64,000 nt of DNA from NCBI GenBank assembly GCA_037783415.1, contig JAZGTN010000149.1, positions 2,170,001 to 2,234,000 on the forward strand, in the 5' to 3' direction. This stretch comes from Leptasterias polaris. Lineage: Eukaryota; Echinodermata; Asteroidea; Forcipulatida; Asteriidae. Below are positions 10,863 through 22,068 of the stretch, piece by piece. Within the stretch, counting starts at the first letter, position 1. Each line of letters opens with the position of its first letter. The notes beneath the pieces are model-generated. The model searched no databases and was not told the DNA's origin. It was given only the letters and a program-made list of their open reading frames with translations. Both the position numbers and the translations under genes were made by a program.

Positions 10863-13800
10863 CGGCTTGCTCAATCGAGGGACCTCTTGGTATGGAGAGT
10901 AAAGTGATTCCAAACTCAGCAATCACAGCTTCATCATTTTTGAACACTTACGCACCGCAACGATCTCGGCTGAACACCGAAGGTAAACATTAACCACATG
11001 ACGATCATAGAAATTCACCCAATGATTGGTTTTCAACAAAATTATTTGAAATATTACGGTATGTTCGAAGAAGAGCTACGCAACAATTTGGAACAACTTG
11101 TTTATAAACAATTACTTAGTTTTAATATCACGCTACAAATCCCCAATGATTGTTGTAATAAGTTACTGGCTTGATTGACTCTGCATTTTGTCATCACTCG
11201 AAGTGTACCTTTTGGTTTTTGGAACCATTCGACTGTTTTAGTCATATTTAAATGTAGATATCCTATATAAAAAAACTAAAATTTCACTTCAAAAGGTCGC
11301 GTTTTTGAGATTTCACCGAAAATCCGAAGCGAATAATTATGTCCATGCAGGAAGAATAATCCCTAATAGGAATACACAATTATGATAAGCGTTTCTGACA
11401 GAAACGTTTCTCAGATTCAAATTTGGGGGCATAACAACTGATATACAAAACTTCAAAGTGAATCAAATGTTTCTCAACATGTTTTATACTGTCGAAAGCT
11501 GTTGTACGCTTCCAACCAACTGTTTGTATTGCCATTCATTTAAAGAGTGACTGCCAAACGTATTCATTCCCCTTTAAAAATGTTCCCCGCGCAAACAACG
11601 TTCTATTTCAAAAAGCATTCAGTGTAGTTAGACTATTGATTTCAATCAACCTTCCTCCAGTTGGGGAATATGTTGTTTATCTCTATTTTGGTAATCAAGC
11701 TTGACTCACTCCTCTGTGTTTTTGTTATCTACACAATCTTGGGTCCACAAATTTGGAATAACCTCCCTCCAAACATCACTAGCATTGCCTCTCTTCATAT
11801 CTTTAAGCGTTCTGTCAAAAAATTCCTCATTGGCAAATATAAATGATTGTCGTGTCTCCAGGTGTTTAATCCCAGTAATCTTTAAGAATGGAATCCGCCT
11901 TTGTATGTCTCCAGACACCCTCGATCTCAATTATTAAATGAAGGTTAATTCGTATCGCTCTCTCCCCATTCCAGTCCAGACAAAGTTACATTGTATTGTT
12001 CTGTGAATTTGTCCTTGTTGTAAGTCCTTCTGTGTTTTCTTTTGTGTGCTTAAATGTAAATTGTTTGTAACTTTACCCTGTATTTGCCAATGGTTGAGTG
12101 GGGGTCGTCGGCCCAGTGTTCTTCATGTTCATCCCATGTATCTTTTTCACTGTTTTTCTTTTCGCTTTCTTCGAAAAGCAATCAACAAATAAATAAATAA
12201 TTCAAAATTCCATTTATTTCTAGTCCGTTTGCATGAATACACCCACTTTCCCATTGGCACTTACATAGGGTCATCGATACAAGCCCTATGGGTTTCTAGA
12301 TGGCCCTCCGCTCAATATGTATTATGTTCTTCAAAGCCGTTGATTTATGACTTATTGTTTACTTGAGTGGAAATTAATAAACAAACAAACAAACAACGAG
12401 CCTCTAAAGTTTATTAGACGCTGCTTGTAAAAATGACTGTCACGTAAAATTAATCACCACATTAAATTGAGCCGTTGTCTGGATTCTGGCTACTGGGTTT
12501 GTATTTTTAGAATAAGTGCGGAGTGCTATTGTAAGTAATCTTACGAATAGTTGCGGTGACCCCCAGTCAGTATTACGTACTTTCTTCTTTCTTTCTAGCC
12601 TATTTCACTCCACTGCAGGAGGAAAGCCTCTTCACCAATTCTCCATTTCACTCTATCCTGCGCTGTCTGTTGCCAAGCAATGCCCCTATATGTACTTAGT
12701 TCATCTCTCCATCTTCTGTTTTGTCTCCCTCTTTTTCTTGTTCGGTTTCTTGGAGTCCAGTTTGTTATTACGTACATTGACTACAAAACCTTTCTACAGG
12801 CATTTCATTTCTCATGGATTTTAAAGTGGTCATCAAAGTGAAAAAGAATTAATCCACATTGTGTTCAAAACTAAAACCTCCCGAATTCCAAACATCCGTG
12901 AAGTTCCGATGTATTTGGGAAACCTGTCCCTTTGAGATTCTGTCCCCCATGAATGGGAAATTGTGCTGAAGGAGGATGATTTAAAGAGGGCGCTATCACT
13001 ATGAGAAGAAGATTGTACACAGTTCGCCGTATGGGGGACATAAACATCTCTCGCCATACGGGTGCACATACTCTAAAAGTATCGGAAATTCATGCGCCAA
13101 GCTACTTATCATAACCCACAACTTTTTTTTAATTATAACGTTTTGGGGCCATGCAATTAATAGATTGTGTAAATATAAGGATCTCACAACCTGGGGGTTC
13201 TGTGCTTCAACTTTTGAGGAGACTTGATAAATTTATGCGTTAAAGTTGGCCCTATTTGACTGGGAATGTGGAGAAGTGCTTCACGAAAACTGGCAGCAAG
13301 TCAGTTGTGGAAAAATTTGTTTTTCGTGTTTTTCTCTTCTGGGGTAGTTAGCAAAATTTCCAAACGGCTGACCCGCTGCCAAAAATTGAAAAGAAATCTG
13401 AAGTTTAGTCGTCCGAAAAAATGTTTGATTGCTGTTCAAGAGGCTGAGAGACTTACACGATTTTTGGAGCATTTTTGAATATTTATCATTTTTGGCATTG
13501 GTTCCGATGGGAGTTTATTTAGTGTGGTGCAACCATACCGGATCTAGAATAATAAGAGGGAATCCAGGCCCGCCAGCCATTATCAGGAATGTTTACATTT
13601 TGGCAAAACTCACCCCTATCTGTAGTAGATGGAAAACTCATAATTGTAAAACATCTGTTGTTTATTGACACAGGAGCTTGGGTTGCCGCTGATGGCGAAG
13701 ACCACCCATGGATTCAAGTGAATTTTGGTGATGTTGTGTACATCACTGCTCTAATCACACAAGGCCAAAGTGACTGGTCCTCCTGGGTTACTGCATACAT

Positions 13801-14557
13801 TGTGATGTACGGTGGAGAGGTCGAGCCTACAAAGTACATCACTGATGCAGGCGGGGTACCAACAGAGGCAAGTTTTGTTTAACTGCTTCAATTTGAGTTT
13901 GTTTTTACAGCGACCAACCACGTGATATCAGTAAAACCTCACAACTAAAATGAACTTTCAGTTGCGCACACTTGCAGTTGTGATTGATCAGTACACTCTA
14001 AAAAAAACCTGGGTTGGAATTGACCCATACCCCGGGTCAACCTGACCCAATACTGGGTTAGGCTGACCCGGTAAATGGTTTTTTTAAATAGGAGTTTAAC
14101 TCGGATTCTGTGTTGGTTAGTCCCATCTCTGGGTCATTTTGACACATTGCATTTTGAACCATTCAAGTGTCAGTCCCCACAGGACCAGCATCCGGGTCAA
14201 TCTTTAGAGTGTAGGCGGGGCTTAAATGATTGGTCGAGGTGGGGGGTTACATGACTCAGTTGTCAGCCAACAGTAAATCAAAATGAATGTGTATCAATGT
14301 TGACTCCAACACGTAGCAACTACAGCACATTAATTGGTGCACTATGCCATGTACTTGAATTATTTTCTATAATAATACAGGTTTTCTATTTCTCCATGTT
14401 AATCTTCTCATTACAGTTCAAAGGGAACACCGATAGAGACAGTCTTGTAACGACTCGATTTGAGACTACATTACTCACAAGGTTCCTTCGTATACTGCCG
14501 ACCCAGAAACATGTTTGGTTCTCCATGCGTTTTGAGATTATTGGTTGCATGTCTTAA
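10863..14557 (+). CDS. F5/8 type C (discoidin) domain gene, copy 1
   Basis: Three exons: 10863-10982, 13674-13867 and 14417-14557 (ending TAA), with matching phases (phase 1, then phase 0). Together they encode one complete discoidin fold. Exon A starts CSIEGPLGMESKVIPNSAIT and ends in RLNTEG. Exon B carries AWVAADGEDHPWIQVNFG and the central strands. Exon C has FKGNTDRDSLV, LRILP and the final FEIIGC. The domain binds lipids or glycans on secreted and cell-surface proteins. Exon A begins in phase 2, so at least one further 5' exon must exist; it is not found. The stop follows two codons after the last conserved cysteine, so the domain is C-terminal. The second intron has a GC donor (GAG|GCAAGT). 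A close paralogue lies at 22069-26419. Confidence 0.85.
11196..11480. mobile_element. Partial copy of the TTAA MITE
   Basis: It shares TTTCACTTCAAAAGGT, GCAGGAAGAAT and TTTCTCAGATTCAAATTT in the same order with the longer copy at 16315-19493, which is interrupted by a LINE. The ends are degraded. Confidence 0.55.
11640..12199 (+). mobile_element. 3' end of a CR1/L2-type LINE
   Basis: An open frame to 11846 ends with GPQIWNNLPPNITSIASL and FKRSVKKFLI, the usual C-terminus of CR1/L2-group reverse transcriptase ORFs. It is followed by a 3' UTR ending in an AAATAAATAAATAA tail near 12199. It is strongly 5' truncated and lies in intron 1 of the discoidin gene. Confidence 0.75.
12590..12775 (-). 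mobile_element. Fragment of a LINE ORF2 C-terminus
   Basis: The minus-strand frame contains RGRQNRRWRDEL followed by AWQQTAQDRVKWR and EEAF. This is the characteristic tail of RTE/L1-like ORF2 proteins. It is a short fragment only. Confidence 0.65.
12776..13673. other. Intronic sequence without recognised features
   Basis: Small open frames exist (13266-13478 for example) but none shows a domain. I see nothing else. Confidence 0.45.
13868..13869 (+). promoter_or_regulatory. GC splice donor, discoidin copy 1
   Basis: The exon B boundary is ACAGAG|GCAAGT. Splicing here and at TTACAG|TTC (14416/14417) restores the discoidin sequence PTE|FKGN. There is no GT donor at the position that would do so. 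The rest of the donor matches the strong AG|GCAAGT consensus known for GC-AG introns. Confidence 0.8.
13994..14211. mobile_element. mariner-like MITE
   Basis: The ends are CACTCTAAA and TTTAGAGTG as perfect inverted repeats, with TA on both outer sides (13992-13993, 14212-14213), the target-site duplication of the Tc1/mariner group. The interior is a set of TGACCC/GGGTCA repeats and is non-coding. It is 218 bp long. Confidence 0.8.
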
Positions 14558-15336
14558 AAGAGTGTTCTGTTTCTCACTGCAAATCAATAGACCTCTTGCA
14601 GCGCCCTCATTGGGGAAAACTGAGGCTGATTGTTGGAAGTTAGCTGCTCATGGTGCGTGTGACCTCAGCGTAACAGCATTGTTGCGCGTTGGGTGCTCTG
14701 TAAATTCGCTGCCATTGTTCTGATTATCTTAATTTTCATATATTATTTTCAAAACGTTGATTTAAGACTATATAGTAAGAAGTGATTTTGAACTTAGTTA
14801 ATAGAATGAATCAATATTATAAATAACAGCTGTAAATCTAAACCCGCAAGGCACTCGACACATTACATGAAGTCACAACGCTGTAAACCGCTGTAAATAA
14901 TTCCCTAATAATAACGATTATATTCAATACTAAAAAGTCATTCATTTCTGATACAATAATAATCCACGTGGAAATTTGATATGCGCACGATCAAAAAGTA
15001 ACACAGATTTCGTGAACGCAATGATTACATAAAGTGCAAACGAATAATGTACTCATCAAGTCCCTGGGCACTTTGACAAAACACAACACCCAGCAACCAC
15101 AATGACCCTTTACACACGTGAAGAGACCCGCAGCTGCCTCGTGAAACTCGCTGTGCCTCACATGGTCGTTCACTCTCTCTTGTGGACAAGATTCTTTCCT
15201 TCAAAATCAGAAGATAGTTTTTGAAGCATTAAAACATAATAGTTATCTGTACCTTATAGTTGGGCAGAAAGAAAGGTTAGTATCGGTGATGTCGTGTGAA
15301 AAACTCCCTTTTTTTTCTCAGCTCGTATTGACTACA
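14558..15336. other. Intergenic sequence downstream of discoidin copy 1
   Basis: No gene or repeat seen. An AATTTTCATATATTATTT stretch lies after the stop but no clear AATAAA signal is near. Confidence 0.4.
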
Positions 15337-15597
15337 GGGCCCAATTTCATAGAGCTGCTTAACGGCCGATTCTGTGCTTACGTACAAATTTCTAGTTCAT
15401 AGCGCTGCTAACCGTAAGCGCGCACACGAAAAGGCATGATAACCTTCCGGTGCTTACTGCACGAAAATGAATGACGTAACAATGCAAATCCATGGTGAAC
15501 GCGCAAAGGTGGTCGCCTTATTTTCTTGCTAACCTGTGAAATACACTCATGCATGCTTCAGCAATTTTTACTTAGGCAGCTCTATGAAATTTGGCCC
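15337..15597. mobile_element. MITE with GGGCCCAATTTCAT ends
   Basis: Left end GGGCCCAATTTCATAGAGCT and right end AGCTCTATGAAATTTGGCCC form about 25-bp inverted repeats around a non-coding interior rich in GCTTAC/GTAAGC. Relatives lie at 23351-23450, 25080-25170, 25470-25635 and 25636-25830. Confidence 0.8.
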
Positions 15598-16314
15598 GGA
15601 TCAGAACTGTGTAATCAGAGAGTTGCGACATCTTGCATTAGAAGCCAGTTTCGGTCAAACATGCATTGTGCACACACAGGGTACCAGACTAGACTACACT
15701 GAAACAATTGGACTGAAAATGGCTTCCAGAAACCACGTGACCAAAGAAAACTTAGAAAACTTGTCCCTCCATGTCGTAACTTTCTCGATACATATCTCTG
15801 CTACAGATTAATAAGGTGTTATAACACTTAAATAATATCTTGTATATAAAGACATCACAAGTCCAAAACAGTTCCATGCATCACTTGATTGAATCCCACC
15901 ATGCATAGTTTCATATCCTAATTTATATTGATTCATGCTACGCTATTTAGACGCTCATTAGACAGACAAGCTAAGTACTTAATGATATCCACATGACAAA
16001 GTAGTTATCGTCACTTGTTCATTTGTAAATGGTAATTTTGAGTACTCGTAAAAAACCTATAATTGTGATTGTGCAAGACTACAAAGTTCATCAACCTTTA
16101 CTACACGGCTATTATAGATGTAAATAACACTTTATCTTTTTAATTCTGAATATAGGCTACGACATTTTGGGTTTGTTTATATTTTGTCTTTTGTCAAGCA
16201 TCGAGCCCTTTTTGAGCTTTTGTTCTTTTGAAAATTTTGACTTGTTTCGTTTAGAAAAATTTCGAATGTTTTAACTGTTTTTGTTGTTGCTTAAAATATT
16301 TTAATGATTAGTGC
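15598..16314. other. Non-coding AT-rich stretch
   Basis: No recognisable feature. An open frame at 15536-15811 overlaps the MITE end and has no domain. Confidence 0.45.
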
Positions 16315-19300
16315 TTAAAGGTGCTGTATACATTTGGTAATTGGAGCCTACTGATTGTGTAAATCCTACAAAAATGTAGGTATATACAATAAAACTAACC
16401 TGTGAAAATTTCACTTCAAAAGGTGGTCGCGTTTTTGAAATATTACCGAAAAACCGGAGCAAATAATACCCAGGCAGGAAGAATATTCCCCATAGGAATA
16501 ATAATAATAATAATAATAATTTATATTGCGCAAATTCCATAAAAGAAATTATGTTCAAATGCGCATAACAAGGCAATGTAATTAAACTACAACTAAAGAA
16601 TTGGTAAAAATAAAAAGATACTAATTAATAATAAACACATACACAGTACGATAACATAAATCAATCGATTACCCTGTAAATCAATCATTTATACATATGC
16701 GCTGAGGAACAAGTGTGTTTTTAACTTACGCTTAAAATCTACAAGAGTCGGAGCTGAGCGGACATTTTGGGGCAATCGGTTCCATAAAGTGGGTGCAGAT
16801 ACAACAAATGCTCTGTCACCGAGTGTTTTTAACATCTTTCCACTAGGTAGACTTAGCAGATTAGAAGTTTGAGATCGTAAGGAATAACTGGAATTCACCC
16901 TTTTTGTTAATAGATCACAAAGATATTTGGGAGCCTGGTTATGAAATGCTTTAAATGTCAGTAACAACACTTTAAATTGAATACGAGCCGGAATAGGAAG
17001 CCAGTGTAGTTTCTGTAACATGGGGGTGACGTGAGCGCTTCTAGAAGCACCATATACAAGTCTTGCCGCTGTATTTTGCACACGTTGTAGTTTATCCAAG
17101 TATAATTTTGGTAAGCCAGAATAAAGACTGTTGCAGTAATCAAGTCGGGAAGTTATTAAAGCATGGACCAAAATGTTAAGGGTGTCTCTAGATACAAATT
17201 TACGGATATGTCTAATATTGTGAATATGAAAAAAGCTTACTGAACAAACACTGCTAATTTGTTTAGCCATACTAAACTTTGAATCAAACCAAAGACCAAG
17301 ATTACAAGCCGTCAGTACCGGCGAGATGTTGACATCGCCCACTTTGACATTATAAATATTCACTTTGGATAGTTGTTGCCTAGTCCCAATAACAATAAAT
17401 TCAGTTTTCGAATCATTTATTATTAACCTGTTCTGTGACATCCATTGGCGAATGGCGTGTATACAACTCTCCATACTACTAACAGCTTGCTGCTGGTCAG
17501 TAATATTACCTGGTTTGAATGACATATACAATTGAGTATCGTCAGCATAACAATGGACACTAGGTAAATGTTTTTCAATAATGTCAAACAACTCAGAAGC
17601 ATATATGGTGAACAGTAATGGTCCTAGACAGGACCCCTGTGGGACACCACAATCCACATCAAACCGGTCAGAGACTGCTCCTTGAAACAAAACCCGCTGA
17701 CCCCTGCCTGTCAAATACGACTTAAACCAGTCCAATGCTATACCGGTTATCCCGATCCTGGAATAAAGACGGTCTAAAAGAATTGTATGATCGACCGTGT
17801 CGAAAGCAGCACTAAGATCTAAAAGTACAAGTAATGTAATACATTGTGAATTCATTTTCATTAAAATGTCATTATGTACCTTCAATAATGCTGTCTCAGT
17901 ACTATGATTCTTTCTATATGCCGATTGGAGCAATGGATACAATGAATGGGTGGTCATGTGACTATGGATCTGATTAAACACTACTCTTTCTGTCAGTTTA
18001 GAAATGTACTGTAGATTACTAATAGGACGGTAGTTTTGAAAATCCGCGGAACTTAAATTTTCTTTTTTCAATAATGGAATAACCATCGACTCTTTCCAAA
18101 CTGAGGGAAATGTACCAGACGCCAAAGACAGATTAATGATGTTGGTAATTGTTGGCAATAAAACATCTAAACAGTCCACCACAAGATTAGTTGGCATAGG
18201 ATCTAAGGAACAAGATTTCTTAGAACCCGAGTTTACAAAAATCTTAACATCATAATCTGTGACTGGTAAAAAACGGTCAAACTGTGCACAAGTACTTGTC
18301 CTTATTTGATGAGAAACGCCTAAATTACCAGTAGTCATTTCATTGAGTTTAGCATGTATATTTTCCACTTTCCGTACAAAAAATTTACCCATTTCATTGG
18401 CAAAAATACGATTGTCCACACCAAGAATCAAAGTCTGTCTTTTAGGTTTTAAGAGTGTGCTAATGGAACTAAAAAGTTTCCGTTGGTTGCAACTATTTTC
18501 CCTAATAAAACTAGTATAAAAATGCTGTCTAGCCTTATTCATAAGAACATTAGTACAATTTCTTTGTCTACGAAAATGTTCAAGATCATCCTCATTTTTA
18601 GTGAGTCGCCATTTTCTCTCAGCTTTACGACGTAGTTTTTTGGATGTTTTGATCTCTTCGCTAAGCCAAGGTACAGCCGGTCGTATATTAACGGTTTTAT
18701 TTATTACCGGTGCATGAGCATCTAAATTAGCTCTCAGTGTCTCATTGTAACAGCACACCAGATCATTCAATTCACCAGGTGGATTTAGTAATAACCGATT
18801 ACTGACCAAGTCATTCATAAAAACAGAACGATCAATGGCTTTAATTTTCCTGAATGCAAGCTGTTTCAAGGGCAAGTCTGGTTTACGGTGATGCAATTTA
18901 CACAAAATTGAAAAATGATCTGAAAACAAATAATCAGTAACAGGTTTTCCATCAAGAATGTCATCACATAGACGTGTAATAACCAAATCTAAAATATGAC
19001 CTCTTTCATGTGTCGGTGCATCAACATGTTGTTTTAAACCCATTGATGTTAAAATGTCCAAAAATTGCAAAGCCTCACTATTGTCATTATCAACATGTAT
19101 ATTAAAATCCCCTGTAATAAAAATTGGTTCAGACGACAATACAATAGATTCAAGGTATGTTGTAAACTCTTTAAAAAATACATTAACGCTAACTGGGTGT
19201 TTTGCAGAGTACGGTGGTCTATATATAATCACAAGTTTACATAAAAAGGTACCATATTCCACAGTCCATTCGGAATATTCAAATGAACTATATAAAGTGT

Positions 19301-19493
19301 CATGAGCAGCAGTTACTTTAATACACAGTCTTAGAAGCGTTATGGCCATAATACTTCTCAGATTCAAATTTTGGGAACAAAAAGTGACATATTTTCCCAT
19401 AACCGTAGTACTTCGAAGTTCAAAGTTTCTCAAAATTAATTATAGGGCCTACTACCCAAATAAGTAATTACCAAACATGTACAGGCCCTTTAA
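16315..19493. mobile_element. TTAA MITE split by a nested LINE
   Basis: The left end TTAAAGGTGCTGTATACAT with TTTGGTAATTGG and the right end ATTACCAAACATGT with CCCTTTAA are inverted repeats bounded by TTAA, as in piggyBac-derived MITEs. The MITE parts are about 16315-16500 and 19340-19493. The 2.8 kb between them is the LINE described below. Related copies occur at 11196-11480 and 31246-31575. Confidence 0.7.
16689..19433 (-). pseudogene. L2/Daphne-type LINE ORF2, 5' truncated
   Basis: An uninterrupted frame of 914 codons. Residues roughly 60-200 are the C-terminal part of an apurinic-type endonuclease (FITGDFNIHVD, then LDLVITRL). The reverse transcriptase spans about 430-690 with FQNYRPISNL, LDLSAAFDTVDH, VPQGSCLGPLLF and the catalytic YADD at 17538-17549 (residues 629-632). 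It ends with PTLWNRLPQNVRS. The first half of the endonuclease is missing, so the LINE is 5' truncated and its real coding part starts near 19340. The 3' end lies at an (AAT)n tract at 16499-16525, matching the short tandem tails of this LINE group. No stop interrupts the remaining frame, which suggests recent insertion. Confidence 0.88.
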
Positions 19494-20318
19494 CTGTTTA
19501 CGTACAGCGCTTTTGAGCATTTTGGGGGGATAAATGACGCGTTATAAAATGCTGTTATTATATTATATGCTAAGCTATTTGAGATTCTAGTAATAACACT
19601 TGGTCAACACTTGCTAAAATTATCAAGGCAGTTTTTTCTAGTGATGAAGCTCATTAATGTTAAACTAAAGCAAACCATTTGGTTTCCAATGTTTTCATAA
19701 TAACGCAAGTTGTCAAATCAGGAGACAATACAAAGGACAACATAAAATTCATCATTATTTAATATTTTATTTTGTTGAATGGCCAATAGTTATAATATCT
19801 CAAGGTTCTTTGTCGATGTTTTGACCACTTAAGTCATCACCGTTGCACCGTGTACACTGACCTTGCTTCACTCTCATGCGCAACATATTTTCTGATCAAA
19901 TTGGCTTGTAAAACTCATACGACAAAAAGAATTTCGAAAAACAATAATCCGTTAATTAGTTATTCACATGTCCTCATTAATTAAGGACACTGCGCACTAA
20001 TGACAACAAACCAACAATAGCAATAAACTGTTCACATGCCGTTATACCTTTGCTGCAGTGTTTATTCGGGAGCTTTTATTCTCCCTCCTCCATCCTCTTA
20101 CCCCCCCCCCCCCATCCCATCCCCTCCCCCTCCTCCCCCCCACCCGCGGTGAACTATATGTTTGGTTGCGCTGCTGGTTTTGTAACGATAAGGAACACAA
20201 ATACAGTTTAGGGACATTATAAATGGCTGCCTTTGGTTCTTTTCAACGGTATTGCACAGTGTCCTCATAATGAGGACGTGAGGGCGCTGTTCGTATTGCA
20301 ACATTTATTGTAGTTACT
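19494..20318. other. Non-coding stretch with a poly-C/CT-rich tract
   Basis: Contains 14 C at 20101-20114 and CT-rich sequence to about 20145. Copies of TGTCCTCAT...GGACA occur near 19974 and 20261 (a palindromic GTCCTCATAATGAGGAC at 20261-20277), related to the next element. No gene seen. Confidence 0.5.
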
Positions 20319-20884
20319 GCGCAGTGTCGTCAAATGAAGACAGATATAAATCGAAGGAATCCTAAAAAGTGTGCAATGAATTGAGTTAATAAATGAAAAC
20401 AGATAGATTCGGTAGGGTATATTATATTCACCAATAAATTTTTGGAAAGAAAGATGATTGAAAACTAAACGTGAAAACATGTGGTTTCGTTGAATAGATG
20501 TAAGTTTTTGCATCGGGGATAATGAATAGAAATTTTAGTTTTTACCCTACACGATGTGTGTTAAGCACTGTATACTCAGTACTTTCCCGAGTTCTGTGAA
20601 GTTAGAATACGCGCTAGACATGTACAGACTATTGAAAATGAGCAAATTAAAGTACATTTGGAGGGTTTTCGTTGAGCATGGAATTAGAACTGAAGACAAT
20701 AAGCAATGTGCTTATTCAAGGATGCTACAGTTCTATCAGTCGCTTGAGGGCGACAAACAGATGCAGGAGTGCCTGCACTCGAGTACGTGATGCAAAAAAT
20801 ACAGTCCTATCCCAATTGGATACATTTAAAATAATACAAATAGTATCCGTCTTCAAATGAGGACATTGCGCACGAGAGGGTTAA
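20319..20884. mobile_element. piggyBac-like non-autonomous element
   Basis: The left end TGCGCAGTGTCGTCAAATGA and the right end TCAAATGAGGACATTGCGCA are imperfect inverted repeats. Outside the right end the sequence reads GAGAGGGTTAA, that is CCCTCTC ends next to a TTAA target site. The left outer bases are decayed. The internal open frame 20554-20790 has no recognisable domain. Confidence 0.5.
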
Positions 20885-22068
20885 TCAAATGTGATCGCTG
20901 TAAAGATCAGTTTGTGTTAAGGCGAAAAGAACAAAACTGGACCGTTTTCCGTCTCGCCTTGTGTTTTGTTTATATGCTACAAGCAGAAGGGATTTGTGGG
21001 TTTTAATCATCGATAACAACAACGATGCAAACTCCATACTCCTTGCGAGAACTATCGACGCTTTTCAGAATTCCTGTCGACTACAGAATAGTGTAACTCT
21101 GATCATAGACAGTGTAGTGTCTTCTTCCCTAATTTCATCCAACTTTGTATACACAATGGTTTTATCTCACCCTCGAAGGGTTCAGGCAGGGCATGCCAAT
21201 TGTGTCCAAAGTCACATCGTACCTTGTAAAAGGTACGAAGTGTCCCGGGTACGAAAAGGTAAAGGTACGAAGTGACCTGACACCGGACATGCTAAACCCT
21301 TTTATAAAAAATATTGCTCGTTTTGAAGCGCATAGGGGCAGCCCTAGTTTATTTTAACATTAACTTTTAAGTAATTTTTTTCTGTATAGTATTTAATCAA
21401 GGAATAACGCAACCAAACCTTTTGGGGATTCTTGATGCAATATCTCGTATGGTGCGCACATTGTCAAAAGATGCAGCGCTTATAAAATCCTGAGGGGATT
21501 TTCTGAAAGTTCTTTATTGCCGTAATGGAATTGAGCAAATTAAAGTACATTTTGGAGGGTTTTCCAATAGTCTGTGCATGTCTCCGGGACCAAATTGGTG
21601 CCAACAATACGTGTGCGGGGATCTGTTTCAAATACTTTAGTTTAACGTAGTATGTAAAGTAAAATCTAGCCATGAAAGACTTCCTTTCCGGTTCCTTGTT
21701 CATGAATTTTGTCCAACTGACGTTCATGTTTTCATTAAAACTTATGAAGTAATCGCACTTGGCAAATTGCATTTCTAAAACAATTCTCTCCTCGTCCCAC
21801 GTTTAAATTTGGCTCCATGTAATAATCTTAAGTTATTGGTTTATATAAATCGTATTCATAACAAACTGATGTGGGTATTAATTTGTAATCTCTAGACTTT
21901 TATATTACTTAATAATTTTAAAAGAACAAGATGATTTTATAGAAATAAGATGGCGCTCGCCGTGCATGGATGTGACATCATTCGTCGCTCGTGAAAACAG
22001 TGATGAATATTCATTAGGGGGAATTAGACAGTCCGATATTTAGCAATGTTTTCATTCATGTGATTTAG
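20885..22068. other. Non-coding stretch before discoidin copy 2
   Basis: Short open frames at 20961-21357 and 21464-21772 have no domain. No repeat structure identified. Confidence 0.4.
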
